Source: Megascapheus bottae
Taxonomy: Eukaryota > Chordata > Mammalia > Rodentia > Geomyidae
NCBI GenBank assembly: GCA_024803745.1
Contig: JANJXV010000004.1
Span: forward strand, 51,097,858 to 51,161,857
Direction of reading: 5' to 3'
DNA: 64,000 nt
The notes beneath the pieces are model-generated. The model saw only the letters and a program-made list of their open reading frames with translations, ran no database searches and had not been told where the DNA came from. Position 1 is the first letter of the stretch. Each line of letters begins with the position of its first letter. Of the stretch, positions 46,960 through 59,550 are shown in pieces. Both the position numbers and the translations under genes were made by a program.

Positions 46960-48775
46960 TATTTTATCATGTTTAGTGGTACAAAATAGTTTACTGAAGC
47001 AGTTGTGAGTACAATGTATTTTGACTAATATTACCCCTTTTAACATTCTCACCCACCCCTCCCAGCCCATTCCTTGCCTTAGACACTTTGCAGCAAACTG
47101 TTTTGCAGTTTCAAAGAAGTTTATATGTACTCTGCATCTTCATCTGTGTCACAACTTCAACATCCTCAGTTCCCCTTCCACTCACACATTACCTTATATT
47201 TTCCAATTATGTTATATATAATGAATATATATGTAATTTATTCTTGCATTCATTTCCCTCTTTGCTCCTTCATTGTTTTACCCCTCTCCTCTTCACCCAA
47301 CCATCCCCAAATGCAGCCATCCCCATTAACTGGTACTCATTTTGTTGGACTTTAATTTAGTATTTTTTTAATTAAAGAATTATACTATTTGTGCTCTCTA
47401 CTGAGTCTATTACACTTAGTTAAATAAACTGTAACACCCTGATAACCATCCAGTGTGTTTACTTCTAGATTCATAGGCACACTCAAGCTACCTTAAATGA
47501 AACACTGGAACGAATGTTTCTCTGGATCTTGCTTTTATTGTTTAATATAACTTAATGGTACTTAATCATTCTTTCTCTTGGATGGGTGGTGTCCCACCGT
47601 GTATATACATACCATATTTTCTTGATCTGTTTGTTCATTGAGGGCCATCTAGGATGATTTTATATATTGGCTATGGTAAATAGTTATGTAATGAGTGTGG
47701 TTGTAGTGGTAGCTTTATTTTGATCTTATTTGTGTTCTATTAGACAAATATCTAGCAGTGAAATTGCTGGTTCACAGGGAAGCACTGTATCTAGTTTTCT
47801 GAGGAACCTCAATATTACTTTCCAAAATGGTTGAACAGACTTACATTCTCAAAAGTGTAAATTTTCTTGGTAGTGGCCATTCCAACTCAGATTAAGGTAG
47901 AATCTGCAGTTGTTATTTTGATTTGCATTTCCTTTATGGTCAGAGATGTTGAACACTTATTCATTTGTCTATTAGCCATTTTGACTTCCTCTGAAAATTC
48001 TCTCTTTAAGTCATTTGCTCATTTATTATTTGGTTGCTGTTTCTTTGAAAGTTTATATGGGGCAAGGATTTTGAGCTTGATGTATATTTTGGATATTAGC
48101 CCTTTGTCTGTGACATATTTTTTGATTTGTTTAAATTGATAAGAATGCAAGAATGACCTTGCATATTAATTAAGGAAGCTCTCCCTTAGGAGGACATACA
48201 AATTTAAATATTTATATACCAATTGTAGGAGCACCTAGTTTCATCAAACAAATATTACCTGACTTAAAAATACACATAGATCCAAACACATTGTTTGAGA
48301 TGTTTCATATCATTCTCACTTCTAGAAAGGTTATACAGTATAAACAAAGCATACAAACCTCAGATCTAAATAAATTCATATACTAATTAGACCTAAGAGA
48401 CAGCTATAGAATATTTTACCCAGAAGTGTCAGAATATACATTCTTCTCAATGGCACATGGAATAGTCTCTAAAACTGATTATATCCTAGGAAACAAAGGC
48501 TATTCAAATAAAATAATGGAATTTACTTTCTGTGTTTTGTAAACAACAGAATAAAAGCAGAGTTAAATACCAAACACTATCACAGAAAATTCTCAAACTC
48601 ATGGACCCTGAAAAACATATTGTTGAATCATAGGTGGGTTGTTGAAAGAATGAGAAAGAAAATTCAAACATTTATGGAATTCAATATAAATTAAAACAAA
48701 ATTTCCTCCAGGAAACAGCAAAGGGTGTGCTCAGAGGAAAATTTATAGCTTTATAGCCTACAACACCAATTTAGT
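46960..48775 (-). mobile_element. older L1 with inverted 5' segment
   Basis: 47540-48138 is antisense ORF2 C-terminal coding, and 46960-47540 is its likely 3'UTR. Directly next to it, about 48155-48775 is ORF2 endonuclease-region sequence in the opposite (plus) orientation ('ggagcacctagtttcatcaa', 'tggaccctgaaaaacatatt'). On the minus strand this is an inverted 5' segment followed by a forward 3' segment, as in twin priming. It is old, and I could not define the TSD. Confidence 0.7.
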
Positions 48776-48779
48776 GAAA

Positions 48780-49390
48780 TGTCTAATCAACACTCTCATA
48801 ATCCACCTCAAGCTTCTTTATAAACAGGAAAAGGCAATCCCCAAACCAGTACATGTAAAGGAAAACATATTTTTAAGAAATATTAACACTGTGTAAAGTC
48901 TATATATTCCCCCAATGATACTGTAATGCACTTGGCTTAAAAATCGAGCTCTGTTACTCATAAACATGAAAAATGTGAAACTTATTATTATCTTCATGGA
49001 CTTGTCCATTTTTCACAATTCATTAGAGAAGAGTTATAGTAACAATTGCATACAAGCTTAAGGATGATGTGCTCAGTATAAACTTATTGTAATATTTGGC
49101 GAATGAAAATCACTTAACATATCCATAACTTCTGTCACATTATCTTATCTATCAATATGGCATCATATGCTTCAATGTAGTCCCTTCACCATTATCTCTT
49201 GTGATATATTGTGGCAAGAACGTTATTTTTGCATTTTATATATACAATTTGATGATTCTTAAATCTATCCTAATTTCAATGCATTTTATTTATTTATTAA
49301 TCCTTTTGATTAATTGAGTATTTACAGAATGATTACTATGGTCATTTTCTCAGTTATTTTCAATTTGTAAACAATGTAATAGGTTATAAT
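48780..49390. other. unassigned AT-rich sequence
   Basis: Nothing recognised. Confidence 0.5.
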
Positions 49391-49397
49391 GAATATC

Positions 49398-49690
49398 CTG
49401 ATTGTTGTTCTTAATGTAATGTAATTTCTCTTCTCTTTTGTGCTCTTCAGGTTAATATCATATTTTTACTGTATCTGGTTATGTCACTTGCTATATCATA
49501 TGTATATGTATTTGTTTATTTGAAATGGAAAATGAAAAGGGGGAAACAAGATGAATGGGAGAGGTTAGGGGGAAGGAAATGAGGACAAAAACATGAGAAG
49601 TGGTATCAATGTGTAGAAGTAATGCACCTACTACCTGTAATTCCTCTATACATTACCCCAACAATACAAGAAATTAAAAAAAATTAAAGG
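49398..49690 (+). mobile_element. short L1 3' end
   Basis: 'gttgttcttaatgtaatg', G-rich block 'gggagaggttagggggaagg', 'acaaaaacatgagaagtgg' and an A-rich tail. Confidence 0.82.
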
Positions 49691-50038
49691 CTTTAAAGAG
49701 TCTTTCAAAAAACAAGAAATCATGAATCACCTAAAATGTACCTAACCACTAGTAAACTTTGAAAGTATACTTGTTTTCAGTTTATGCACAATTTTAATAA
49801 TAGAATGATGGATAATTTTTTTGCACTGAAGATCATGAATAGTTTACAACTTAAAACATGTTTCAACGTAATGGGTCAGGTTTATTAAATTTATTTAACT
49901 AAGGAACTATAGCAAGGAATACTATTTCAATGTATTCCTAAAATTTTCTGCAATAAATTTCTAAGATAAACTTTCTAGACCAAGAGATTGAGCAAGCCTA
50001 ACTTGGTTAAATTTTGCTAATTGACCTCCACAAAATAA
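49691..50038. other. unassigned AT-rich sequence
   Basis: Nothing recognised. Confidence 0.5.
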
Positions 50039-50039
50039 C

Positions 50040-50232
50040 TTTTTTTCCATATATTTTTATTGTAATTAATAGAAGGGTTACATTATATTCATCAGATAGA
50101 AGGTGCTTTACTTCACATACATTGATGCCCTTTCTCAGGTCGTGGTCCCTATTTCCCTCCTCCCACCCCCTCCCCTCATCTTGTTTTCCCCCATTCCCTA
50201 TCCAATTTCAAATAACCAAATGCACATATATC
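50040..50232 (-). mobile_element. short L1 3' end, antisense
   Basis: Poly-T, 'attgtaattaatagaagggt', C-rich complement of the 3'UTR G-tract, ending 'tcaaataaccaaatgcacat'. Confidence 0.88.
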
Positions 50233-50871
50233 CATAGACATCCCTAACTAATGCTTCAGATTGCATGACAGTTCAGTGATTTACTCCCTTTCATCCAAGA
50301 AGATTCCTCACACTTTCATATTGCCATGAGATACTCATTGAAATACTTCATGATCTCTGTTATGGCATTTCAGGTGTGATACATGCTTGTACTTGGTATT
50401 AGCGTAATTATATATATATATATGCAAGTAGATAAATTTTGTATGTTCAATGTGCCTCTTTCTATGGAAGCAATATGCTTTCAGCACCTTATATTTCAAC
50501 GTTGTTCATGAAATTTGTGTTGAATGATAGGAAAGGAGTTTGAGAGATAAAGTTTTATGAGCCATAGTGATTTTTTTAGACACTCCTTTCTAACAAAAGA
50601 GTGTATTTAGCATAGCCACTCAATCTTATGTTCTAGAAGAACAGAAGCATAGAAATATATTAGGTATGATCAGAAACCACTGATGTTTTGTTGTTGTTGT
50701 TGTCAGAACATAAACTGAAAATATTGACTTACATAAAAATTACATGATGGAATTAATTTTGATACACTGAAGACAATGTTGGATGTATATATGTTAAAAC
50801 AAAATATTTGCATAGTTTAAGCTTTATTTTTTTTACTATGACTTATTTTTTACTTTGAATATCTTTTATTT
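50233..50871. other. unassigned AT-rich sequence
   Basis: Short (TA)n near 50411-50422 and (GTT)n near 50690-50702. No gene. Confidence 0.5.
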
Positions 50872-51259
50872 AAAAATGAATCTGATTCCCTCATTGAACA
50901 CTTGTTTGTTAAACTTGTCATTTAAAATATGATGTAAACATAAGCCATATAATGAATGATTGTTGTTCTTAAGGTACTATGTTATCTCTCATCACTTTTG
51001 CTGTCTCTTGGTTATCTCATATTGTTACACTATCTCACTTTGTTACCTGATATATCGGATATATTTGTATTTGGTTATCTGAAATTGGATAGGGAACGGG
51101 GGAAAACAAGATGAGGGGTGGAGGTAGGGGGAGGGAAATGGGGACAAAGACATGTGAAAGGGTATCAATGTATGGGAATTAATGCACCATCTATCTGGCA
51201 AATATCATGTAACCCTTCTATTAATTACAATAAAAATATATGGGAAAAAATGAATCTGA
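50872..51259 (+). mobile_element. L1 3' end with a non-L1 5' segment and 14-bp TSD
   Basis: Perfect aaaaatgaatctga at 50872-50885 and 51246-51259. Inside, 50939-51245 is ordinary L1 3'UTR, but 50886-50938 is not L1. It is the reverse complement (about 85% by eye) of part of an unclassified repeat at 55148-55205. The TSD shows both parts arrived together. Confidence 0.85.
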
Positions 51260-53825
51260 ACATTGGTTAAGTTTATATGATTTTCTGTTCATTTTCATGT
51301 TTTGTACAATCATCTCTTACATAAGTAAATTTGAATATTCTTTCACTTTATAATAAATATTTAATCCAGTCGCTTAATACTTTTTACTAATGTTTGCATG
51401 TATGTTTTGCTTTACAGTAACCTCAAAAGAAACACAATCATCTCATTTCCTTCCTTGCATTCAGCTCTTTTTCTGAATTGCAAATTTTGGTAACTGAAGT
51501 CTAAAGGAATAGTTTTCCAACTAATTCTAATCATAATAGTGTGTTTTGGAATAACTATAATTGCTTTTGACAAATAGCACTGCTTTCTCACATTCATAAT
51601 AATAAATTAGAATCAACCGCACATTAAACCATTTCACTCCTCATTCCTGATGCTGCTACTGGTGTCTTTTAATTTTTTAAATTTTGCTTACACAGCATTT
51701 TCAGTTCAGAAAATCTGTGTGGTTAGTTTTTATTTTGCCCGTTGTTTCATATTTTCTCCATAAATTCCACTGTGTATTTGTTATATAGCTATTATATCTC
51801 AAACTATTTCATCCAAAATAAATCAGGCCAGTGTAATTTTGTAAGATTTTTGGATGACTTGATTAAAATATTTAATTCAGGTGTTTCTTAATTCCTGATT
51901 CACTTAAGGATAAAGTGGAATATTTGATTCTGATTGTTCAATTTGGGTTTCCTTCATGCAGCTTTCTCAGTATAATATCCTTCATTATTGCTTCTATTCT
52001 GTTTGCTCTTGTCAAGTAGAGCAATTACAATTATAGTAGTTTATGTACATTTTCTATCTTTTTCATCTTATTTTTGTAAGTTCTCATTTCAGGATATCTT
52101 TAGAGTAATATTATGTAAAAGTAAAGACAGAGCTCCTCAAATATCCTTTGATGCCCCACATGCTTAAATGTCATACAAATATCTGACAGCAGAATACACC
52201 TCATTATGTTATATGCCATTCTTAAGCCCAAACTTCCATCAGGCTGGATAGTCTGTGTATTTGGACAGGTGTATGATGACATCTGCTTTCCTTTCTAGCA
52301 TCACACAGACTATTTTCTCTGCCCTGTTCTCTCCTTGTTCATTTTTCCTTGTGGCCATCCTCAAGACAATAAGATAATAACCAATTATTCAGAGTGCCCA
52401 TTTTTTCTTTGTCTTATAAAACTATCATTTAGTTGGAATCATGCTGTATACCCCAGGTAATTTTTCCATACATTCCTCTTTCAGTAGGTAATCTGTTTAT
52501 ACATATATAGATAGATCTTTAGATATTTATCTAAATGGATTTTATCTACATAGCTAGATCTAGATATAAATATAACTAGATATGTATATGTGCTTATCTA
52601 TTAATATATCTGTATACATAGATATATTTCTAGATACTTATGTACGGATCTATTTATCTATTTTTCTATGTATCTATCTGCAATATTAGGGATTCAATTT
52701 AAAGCCTTACTTTTGCTAGACACTACCACTTGAGTGCCCCATATATTTGGCATTATTTTTCTCTTTCAGGTAAGGACTTTTGTTTTTCACTTGAGATCAT
52801 CCTTTGATGATTCCTATCTCTATGTACTACCTATCTGAAATTACAGGAAACATTGGTCCAGCATTGGTCCAAAATTCCTTATGTCTTACTTGAGAGTTTT
52901 TTTTTCACCTATTCAGATGTGTGAAACTTCTTTCTGAGTTTGTACATTAAAAATATATACGTGCATATGAAGTCCATTTTCAAAGTGAAATGCTGTAATT
53001 GAAAATTTGAGCTTCAGAAACCAGGTTCAGTTTTCTAATTCTGTTTTTCCTACTTCTAGACTTCTCACTTAATCAGTCTATGTCTCTTTAGTCACACATA
53101 AAATGAATAGAGTGCTAAGAATTAAAGTAGGTGTTACAGGCCACAAATTTGGAGCCAAGACAAACACATTTAGGTGTGTCATATGTTGGTTCTTATTACA
53201 CTACTCTTGAAGATGCATTGCTTACCAGATTTTGGTTCTTTTCTTATCTCCTGATGCTGTTCATAGCTTTTTTTTATTGCCGCTGGATATTCTTTCAGAT
53301 ATTTTGTACTTATTTTAAACATAGGATATATGACTGTTTTGCATATTTTTTCAACCTTAGGTGATTCACAACCTCAGTTTGTGAGAAAGTGATAATGCCA
53401 TAATGGAGTGGAAGTAGAATAGAGCATGATGCCAGCAACCTTGTTGTGCAACTGTGACTCTTATGGATTGAGAAGATTTAGGAGCTAGAGGAGAAATGTG
53501 CAGTTAGAGAAATATTAAAACTATTCTGGTCTGATGACTCAAATATAAGAGTTAGTATATCAAAGGTTGGTCGGGGCTATATGAATCTGGAAGAATCTAT
53601 TAGACTCATTATTAGGTTGATGATTCTCTGTGAATGTAGAACACACCAATTTAATAATAGTCTCTGTGGGATTACACATTCAGTAAACTATTTCTCCTCT
53701 TGTACGTGTTTTAATTTTGTATCCTTTTCTCTCTAGATCTTTCTCTTTCTTTGTCTGCCTGTGTGTGTCTGTGTTTGTCTATCTATATATTGATATATAC
53801 ATATACCACTATATAAAATTCTTTT
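51260..53825. other. unassigned AT-rich intergenic sequence
   Basis: Mostly unique. Impure (TAGATA)n lies at 52500-52672, and a T/C-GT low-complexity patch near 53725-53815. No gene supported. Confidence 0.55.
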
Positions 53826-53827
53826 TA

Positions 53828-54050
53828 TTTTGAACCTACAGACTGAATGTTATTCCTGAGCTTTGTGCTCAACAAATCTACTGCACTGGCATTTTTGCCA
53901 ATTTGAGCCACAGCTCCATATCTGGCTTTTTAATAGTTTAGTGGATATAGACTCACAGACTTTTCTACCTAGGCTAGTTTCAAACTCGAGGGTTCATACT
54001 TATACTCCTGAGTAGCTAAAATTACAGGCATAAACTACTGACATCCAGCG
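53828..54050 (-). mobile_element. B1/7SL-ID fused SINE, old
   Basis: The minus strand carries 'agtttatgcctgtaatttta', 'gctactcaggagtataag', then the ID half with 'gtggctcaaattggcaa'. Confidence 0.72.
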
Positions 54051-54190
54051 GATCTCTGTCTGTTTTAGTCTCCTAAACATGCTTTTTCTCTTCTATTTAA
54101 CTTCTCAGTCTATTTTGCTTTGACTCTGAATAATCACCAAAACTTACATGTAGTATATGCTTTATATATTCCTGGGCAGCTAATTCAATA

Positions 54191-54531
54191 CTAAACTTCT
54201 TTTAATTTTTTTTTAATTTTATTGTCAGCATAATGTACAAAGGGTTACAGTTATCTTCATCAGGTAGTAGGTGCGATACTTCAAGCACATTGATACCCCT
54301 TCTCATGATTGTGTCCCTGTTTCCTTGTCACCTATCCCTCCCAATCATCTTGTTTTCTCACATTCCCTTCCCTATTTCAAATAAACATATATACAATATA
54401 CCAGGTAACAAAGTCAGATACAGTAACAACATGAGATTAACCATAAAGCAAAAAAAAAAGAGAGAAGAGAAATAACATAGAGCATTAAGAACAACATTCA
54501 CACAAGATAAATCTTTAAACCTAAACTTCTT
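54191..54531 (-). mobile_element. older L1 3' end with 11-bp TSD
   Basis: Antisense 3'UTR (54202-54520) of an L1 subfamily ending 'gtacaaagggttacagttat' in plus orientation. Flanked by perfect ctaaacttctt at 54191-54201 and 54521-54531. Confidence 0.88.
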
Positions 54532-55100
54532 GAAGCTCTGGTTACTCTGGTTATATGAGTCCATTTTTGGCCCATAGCCAAACCAAAGAACAGATATGCA
54601 CTGTTTAAACACACTGTCATGCACAGGATCAATGTGTAATCAGACTATGCTTCACTCTTATTCAAGGGAATTTTTCATGTTCTTGATAATGTTTATTTTT
54701 GTCCACAATAACATAGGTTATAGGCTTATTCTCACCATATATCAGAAATTTTATTGTGTAAGTCTATCAGCAAAGAATAAGATGGTTAGGAAATATTACT
54801 GGAAAGTTTTCTGTAGGGAAAAAAAGTACTGTCACCTTTTTCTAAAAATATTACAGAAAACAGTTCGATCATCTGTCAAGAAATGTATTAAATTCTGACG
54901 AGATTGAGCAAATTTACCAGGACAATGGTTATCAAAATGTTCAAGGGAAATTTGGAATTTTGCTATAAGTTTTGTGGCAAACCTAGCTTCTTCATATTAA
55001 AACAGAGTTGCTATGCTTCCAAGATGTTTTTTGAGGTTTGATATACAACATTATTTGAAAAAAAACTTCTGCTAGAATTAAAAGACTTATTTTTTGTATT
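54532..55100. other. unassigned sequence
   Basis: The 100-codon frame at 54596-54898 has no recognisable domain. Confidence 0.5.
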
Positions 55101-55119
55101 CTTTTTTTTCTGGGACTAG

Positions 55120-55445
55120 GATTTTTTTATTAAAGAATTTATTAACATGGATTTTTATATCATATTTCAAATGACATGTTTAACAAACAAGTGTTCAAGA
55201 AGGGAATCTCTATATACAATCACTGGCACTTAGTTTTTAGAACATAATCAAAATTAGGCTAAGGGTTATATATCATAGATACATATTAATATATGAAATA
55301 AAACATTATGTCTATAGAGTCCTAGGTTTGTATGTCTATGTAGTTATGTTTATATTTCCAATACCATGTCCAAAGCATTGGGTATGCCAATATTGAGTCC
55401 TCTCTCTTGTACTGTTTGGATCTGATAGCCACATATTAAGGATAC
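55120..55445. repeat. unclassified interspersed repeat
   Basis: Shares about 60 bp (55148-55205) in inverted orientation with 50884-50940, and about 30 bp in direct orientation with 33394-33424. The family is unknown to me. Only the shared stretch is directly supported; the outer limits are guesses. Confidence 0.5.
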
Positions 55446-55455
55446 CATGTGCCTT

Positions 55456-57152
55456 TTGTATTCTTTTATTGTAATTAATAGAGGGATTACCAGTTATATT
55501 CACCAGACACAATTTGCATTACTTCTCACACATTGATATCCCTTCTCATGTTTTTAACCCCATTTCCTTCTCTCTCCCTTCACCTTGTTTTCCCCTTCCC
55601 TTTCCTATTTCAAATAAACAAATAAACATATATACAATATACCAGATTACAAGGTAAGACATTGTAACAATGTGAGAATAACCAAAGGACAATAAAAGAG
55701 ATGACAAATAACAGAGTACATTAAGAACAACATTCACTCATATAGGTCTTGTTTCCATATCCTGGAAGTCCTTTCATTTAGCCTCAACCAATATGGCCTT
55801 ATGTATCTAGGTTTTGAGCTATTGTAATCTTCTGCTAGGAGAGTCTGAGATTTGTACTAATTATTACACATGAGGGAGACCGTTGAGCCTATGTTCCTTT
55901 GGGTCTGACTCACTTCACTTAATATGATGTTTTTCCAAATTTTTCCATTTCCATACAAATGGGGGAATGTCATTCTTTCTGATGGCATCATAGAATTCTA
56001 TTGTGTATAAGTACCATATCCTCTGATCCAGTCATCTACTGAGGGGCATTTGGGTTTATTCCATATCTTTGATATGGTAAATAATGCTGCAATGAACATC
56101 ATTGTGTTAGGGGATTTAGTATGTTCTTGTTTCTGGATGATTGGATAAATTCCAAGTAGTGGAATTGTTGGGTCATAAGGGAGTTCTTTGAGGAACTGCC
56201 ATACTGCTTTCCACAGTAGCCGAATGAGTTTACACTCCCATCAACAGTGAAGAAGTGATCCCTCCAGGCTACATCCCCTCCAGCATCTGTTGTTCTTAGA
56301 TTTCTTGATCATGGCCATTCTTATTTCTTCTTCAGAGAAGTCTCTCTTTAAATCTTTGGGCCATCTCTTAATGGGATGGTTGTTATTTTTCCAATTTGTT
56401 TTGGAGAGATTATTTTTTTTAGTTTAATGCAGTCCAATTTATCCAAAGTTTCTTTAATTTCTTGAGTTTGTGGGTCTTTATTAAGAAATTTTCAGCCTGT
56501 GCGAAGGAGACTTAGTATATCTCTGATTCTTCTTGTAAAGATTTCAGTGTATCTGCTTTTACCTTGAGATCTTTGATCCATTTGGAGTTAATCTTGGTTT
56601 TTGGTTTAGATTTAGGGTTTTAGTTTTAGTTTTAGGGTTAGTTTCCTGCAAGGCCTTAACCAGTTCTGCCAGCACCACTTGTTGAAGAGGCAGCCTTTCT
56701 TCCATTCTATTTTTTTTTGGCTCCCTATCAAAGATTAGGTTGCCAGAAGTTTGAGGGTTGATTTCTGGGTCTGAAGTTGTATTTGATTGGTCCTCAGGCC
56801 TGTTCTTGTGCCAGTACCAAGCTGTTTGGGTTACTATAGCTCTGTAATAGAGTTTGAAGTTTGGTATTGAGATTCCTCCTGCACTGTTCTTTCTGCTAAG
56901 AATTGTTTTTGCTATACTGGGTATTTTATTATTCCATATGAAATTTTGAATTGCTTCTTCTATTTCCTTAAAGAATGACATTGAGATATTGGTGATTATT
57001 GCATTGAATTTGTAGATAGCCCTTGACGGGATTGTCATTTTCATGATGTTAATTCTTCCAATCCAGGAGCATGGGAGATTTTTCCACTTCCTCCAGGTCT
57101 ACTTTAATTTCATCTTTTAGGTTTTTAAACTTTTCATTATAAATGTCCTTTA
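55456..57152 (-). mobile_element. 5'-truncated L1 (about 1.7 kb)
   Basis: 3'UTR at the left, then ORF2 C-terminal and post-RT coding. The frame at 56559-57044 has [20 protein letters not shown] and QNFIWNNK. Relative to copy 1 a short stretch is missing near 56306-56316. A TTTAGGG-like low-complexity expansion sits at 56597-56643. The 5' end is at about 57152. No TSD was found by eye. Confidence 0.88.
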
Positions 57153-57159
57153 CATAGAA

Positions 57160-57415
57160 TCAGAAAACTTCTGAACACTTTTCCATGTTAGTAATTCTAT
57201 GATATGTTTTTATCTATCTGTAGTTTACTGACATTGTGAAATTTTGAGGATAAGAAATGGAATCGCATGGTTGGCTCCCTATTCTTCTCTATTTTTAGAT
57301 AACTCTTTACTATCTTGTTATAATAAAAATTTAATAGACTTGATGCAATATTATGCATTTAATACCTGGGTGAACTCAGCATAGCCCAAAATATATTTAT
57401 GGTAAAAAATTACCA
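57160..57415. other. unassigned sequence
   Basis: Nothing recognised. Confidence 0.5.
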
Positions 57416-57416
57416 A

Positions 57417-57648
57417 GAGTTGGGCTCTGGTGGTTCACATTTGTAATTATATATACTCAGGAGGCTGAGATCCAAGGACCACAGTTCGAAGCCAGATACA
57501 CCAGGAAAGTTTGTCACACCCTTATCTGAAATTAATATCCCCCCAAACCTTAAGTGGAGTTGTGGGTCAAGTTGTAGAACACTAGCTCTGAGCAAAACTG
57601 CTCACAGGTAGCAGACAGGACTCAATTCAATCCTGAGCACCAGAATAA
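57417..57648 (+). mobile_element. B1/7SL-ID fused SINE
   Basis: 'ggtggttcacatttgtaatt', 'actcaggaggctgagatcc', then the ID half with 'gtgggtcaagttgtagaaca'. Confidence 0.82.
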
Positions 57649-57649
57649 A

Positions 57650-58364
57650 ATAAAAATGATTAATAAAGTGTATTTTAATAATTAGAATCTAATAGTATAC
57701 TAAAATAGTAAGTTTGCTACTTAATATATCATAAATATTAAATACAATTTATAAAATTTATAAATTAGAAAAAGTATTTATATGATGATACTATTTCTAG
57801 TGTGCTTTTTATTTTCTCCTAAAAAATTGTCACCAAAAATAAGCTATGCTTATAACCTGAAATATTTGTAAATGATGCATTATACATTATTTAACAGCAT
57901 GATGTGGTCCTTTTATACCAAGTTGAACTAATAAAACTGGTCTTTATTCCTGAGTACTTGAAGAATAAAAATTTCCATATGAAAAGCCATGATTGTGAAT
58001 TTCAATATGAATACAACTTCCAGTTCTATAAGATGGAAATGTCTAATTAAGTGTATTTGTCATAAGGAAAGAATCAAGTAAGAATGTGACCTAGTATTTA
58101 TTGAGTACAGATGATAGAGAGGAAATTTGTGTTCTGGCTTCCATTTCCCTGCTTTCTAATGGAATAGGAAATAGTGACATACATTTCAGCTTCTGTGTTT
58201 TATAGAATTCACCCCATTTTGTGTCTTCAGGAAATTTCCACACTGCTGAACAGATTATAGTTTGTGTTCTCATTAACATCCTCTTGTTGTTTTTAGTATT
58301 TTTTTGTTGTAGAAGGGAGAAGATGAATTATATATATTCATGTGTTTGCAGAAATTAAAATTCT
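57650..58364. other. unassigned AT-rich sequence
   Basis: Nothing recognised. Confidence 0.5.
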
Positions 58365-58365
58365 G

Positions 58366-58610
58366 GTCAGATACTAATGGACTTATATATGTAATACTAG
58401 CTACTCAGATGATTGAGACTTGAAGGATCTTAGGATTCAGTCAGCCTAGTCAGAAAAGTCTGTGAGACTATAACTCAAAAAGAAACTTAAGAAACTAACA
58501 AACAAAAAGAACAGCATGAACTATCTTGAATGGTGGAACACCCACCAACAATCAAGTCAAGAAAGTATATGGTGCTGAATTCAAATGCCAGTCCTATCCC
58601 CAAATAAAAA
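58366..58610 (+). mobile_element. B1/7SL-ID fused SINE, old
   Basis: 'actagctactcagatgattg', 'cctagtcagaaaagtctgtg', with 'atggtgctgaattcaaatgc' near the end. Confidence 0.6.
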
Positions 58611-58858
58611 GCCAAGATAAATGTATTTTAAAAATCTTTTTACTAACTATGTAATAAATTGACTTTTTTAATAAAAAATTTTGCCCAACCTAAAAATCTG
58701 AATACATTAGTCTAGTATAATTTTTCAAAATCATAATTGAAAGCCTCACAGTTTTATAAATGTTTAAGTTGGAATATCTATCTATAGAGATTTGTAACCT
58801 TCAGTGCTAAATATTGGTGCACTTAATACAATGGTATATTACTATTACTACTACTATG

Positions 58859-58867
58859 AATAATAAT

Positions 58868-58903
<36 letters not shown>
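58859..58903. repeat. (AAT)n(CAT)n microsatellite
   Basis: A short AAT run followed by about eleven CAT units. Confidence 0.97.
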
Positions 58904-58904
<1 letters not shown>

Positions 58905-58906
<2 letters not shown>

Positions 58907-59340
58907 GGTACATTAAGTTCATTGTTTCTATTTTACTTTTTCTATTTCTAGTCGCTGAAAACGTTTAGGAAATTTTGGTTAGAGCAGAATACTAGACAGA
59001 TCATAATTAATATATGGATGCTGTCCATTTAATTCTCATAGATTGTTCAGAGTATTACCATGAATTATAGAAAAATGTGGCAAGTGTTGATTTTTATACA
59101 GGTCAAAATTTTTGAAAGAAACATTTGTTGGTTAGTAAACTCTTCTTAGGTGGGTGTCAAATATGACAATTAGGTAGTAGCTATTGGTTACATGACCAAA
59201 TTAAACAAAACTTAACTGATTCTGTCATCAATGACAAATTATTATACTTGATGGTATAGCTAAATAAATATATGCAATTCATTTTGTTAATAATTAATGA
59301 TTACAGATATAGTAGATATATTAAGACAATAACTTCAGTT
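58905..59340. other. unassigned AT-rich sequence
   Basis: Nothing recognised. Confidence 0.5.
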
Positions 59341-59355
59341 AAGAATCTATGGTAT

Positions 59356-59550
59356 GGCCGGGAGTTTGGCCTAGTGGTTAAAGTGCTTTCCTAGCATGCA
59401 CGAAGACCCGGGTTCAATTCCTTGGTACCACATACATAGAAAAAAGCCGGAAGTGGTGCTGAGGCTCAAGGGGTAGAGCTCTAGCCTTGAGAAAGTCCAA
59501 GGACAGTGCTCAGGCCCTGAGCTCAAGCCCAGGACCGGCAAAAAAAAAAA
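59356..59550 (+). mobile_element. dimeric ID/tRNA-like SINE, best-preserved copy
   Basis: The left monomer has an A-box-like TGGCCTAGTGG (59367-59377) and a B-box-like GGTTCAATTCC (59411-59421). The linker 'accacatacatagaaaaaag' leads to the right monomer, with 'gctcaaggggtagagctcta' and 'gagctcaagcccagga', then an A-tail. This is the tRNA-derived, Pol III type of SINE, moved by L1 proteins. The flanks share only a weak repeat (aatcta...). Confidence 0.93.

Noticed and set aside
59356..59430. Functional tRNA gene
   Set aside because: A- and B-box-like sequences are present, but they belong to the left monomer of a SINE and the cloverleaf is not maintained.
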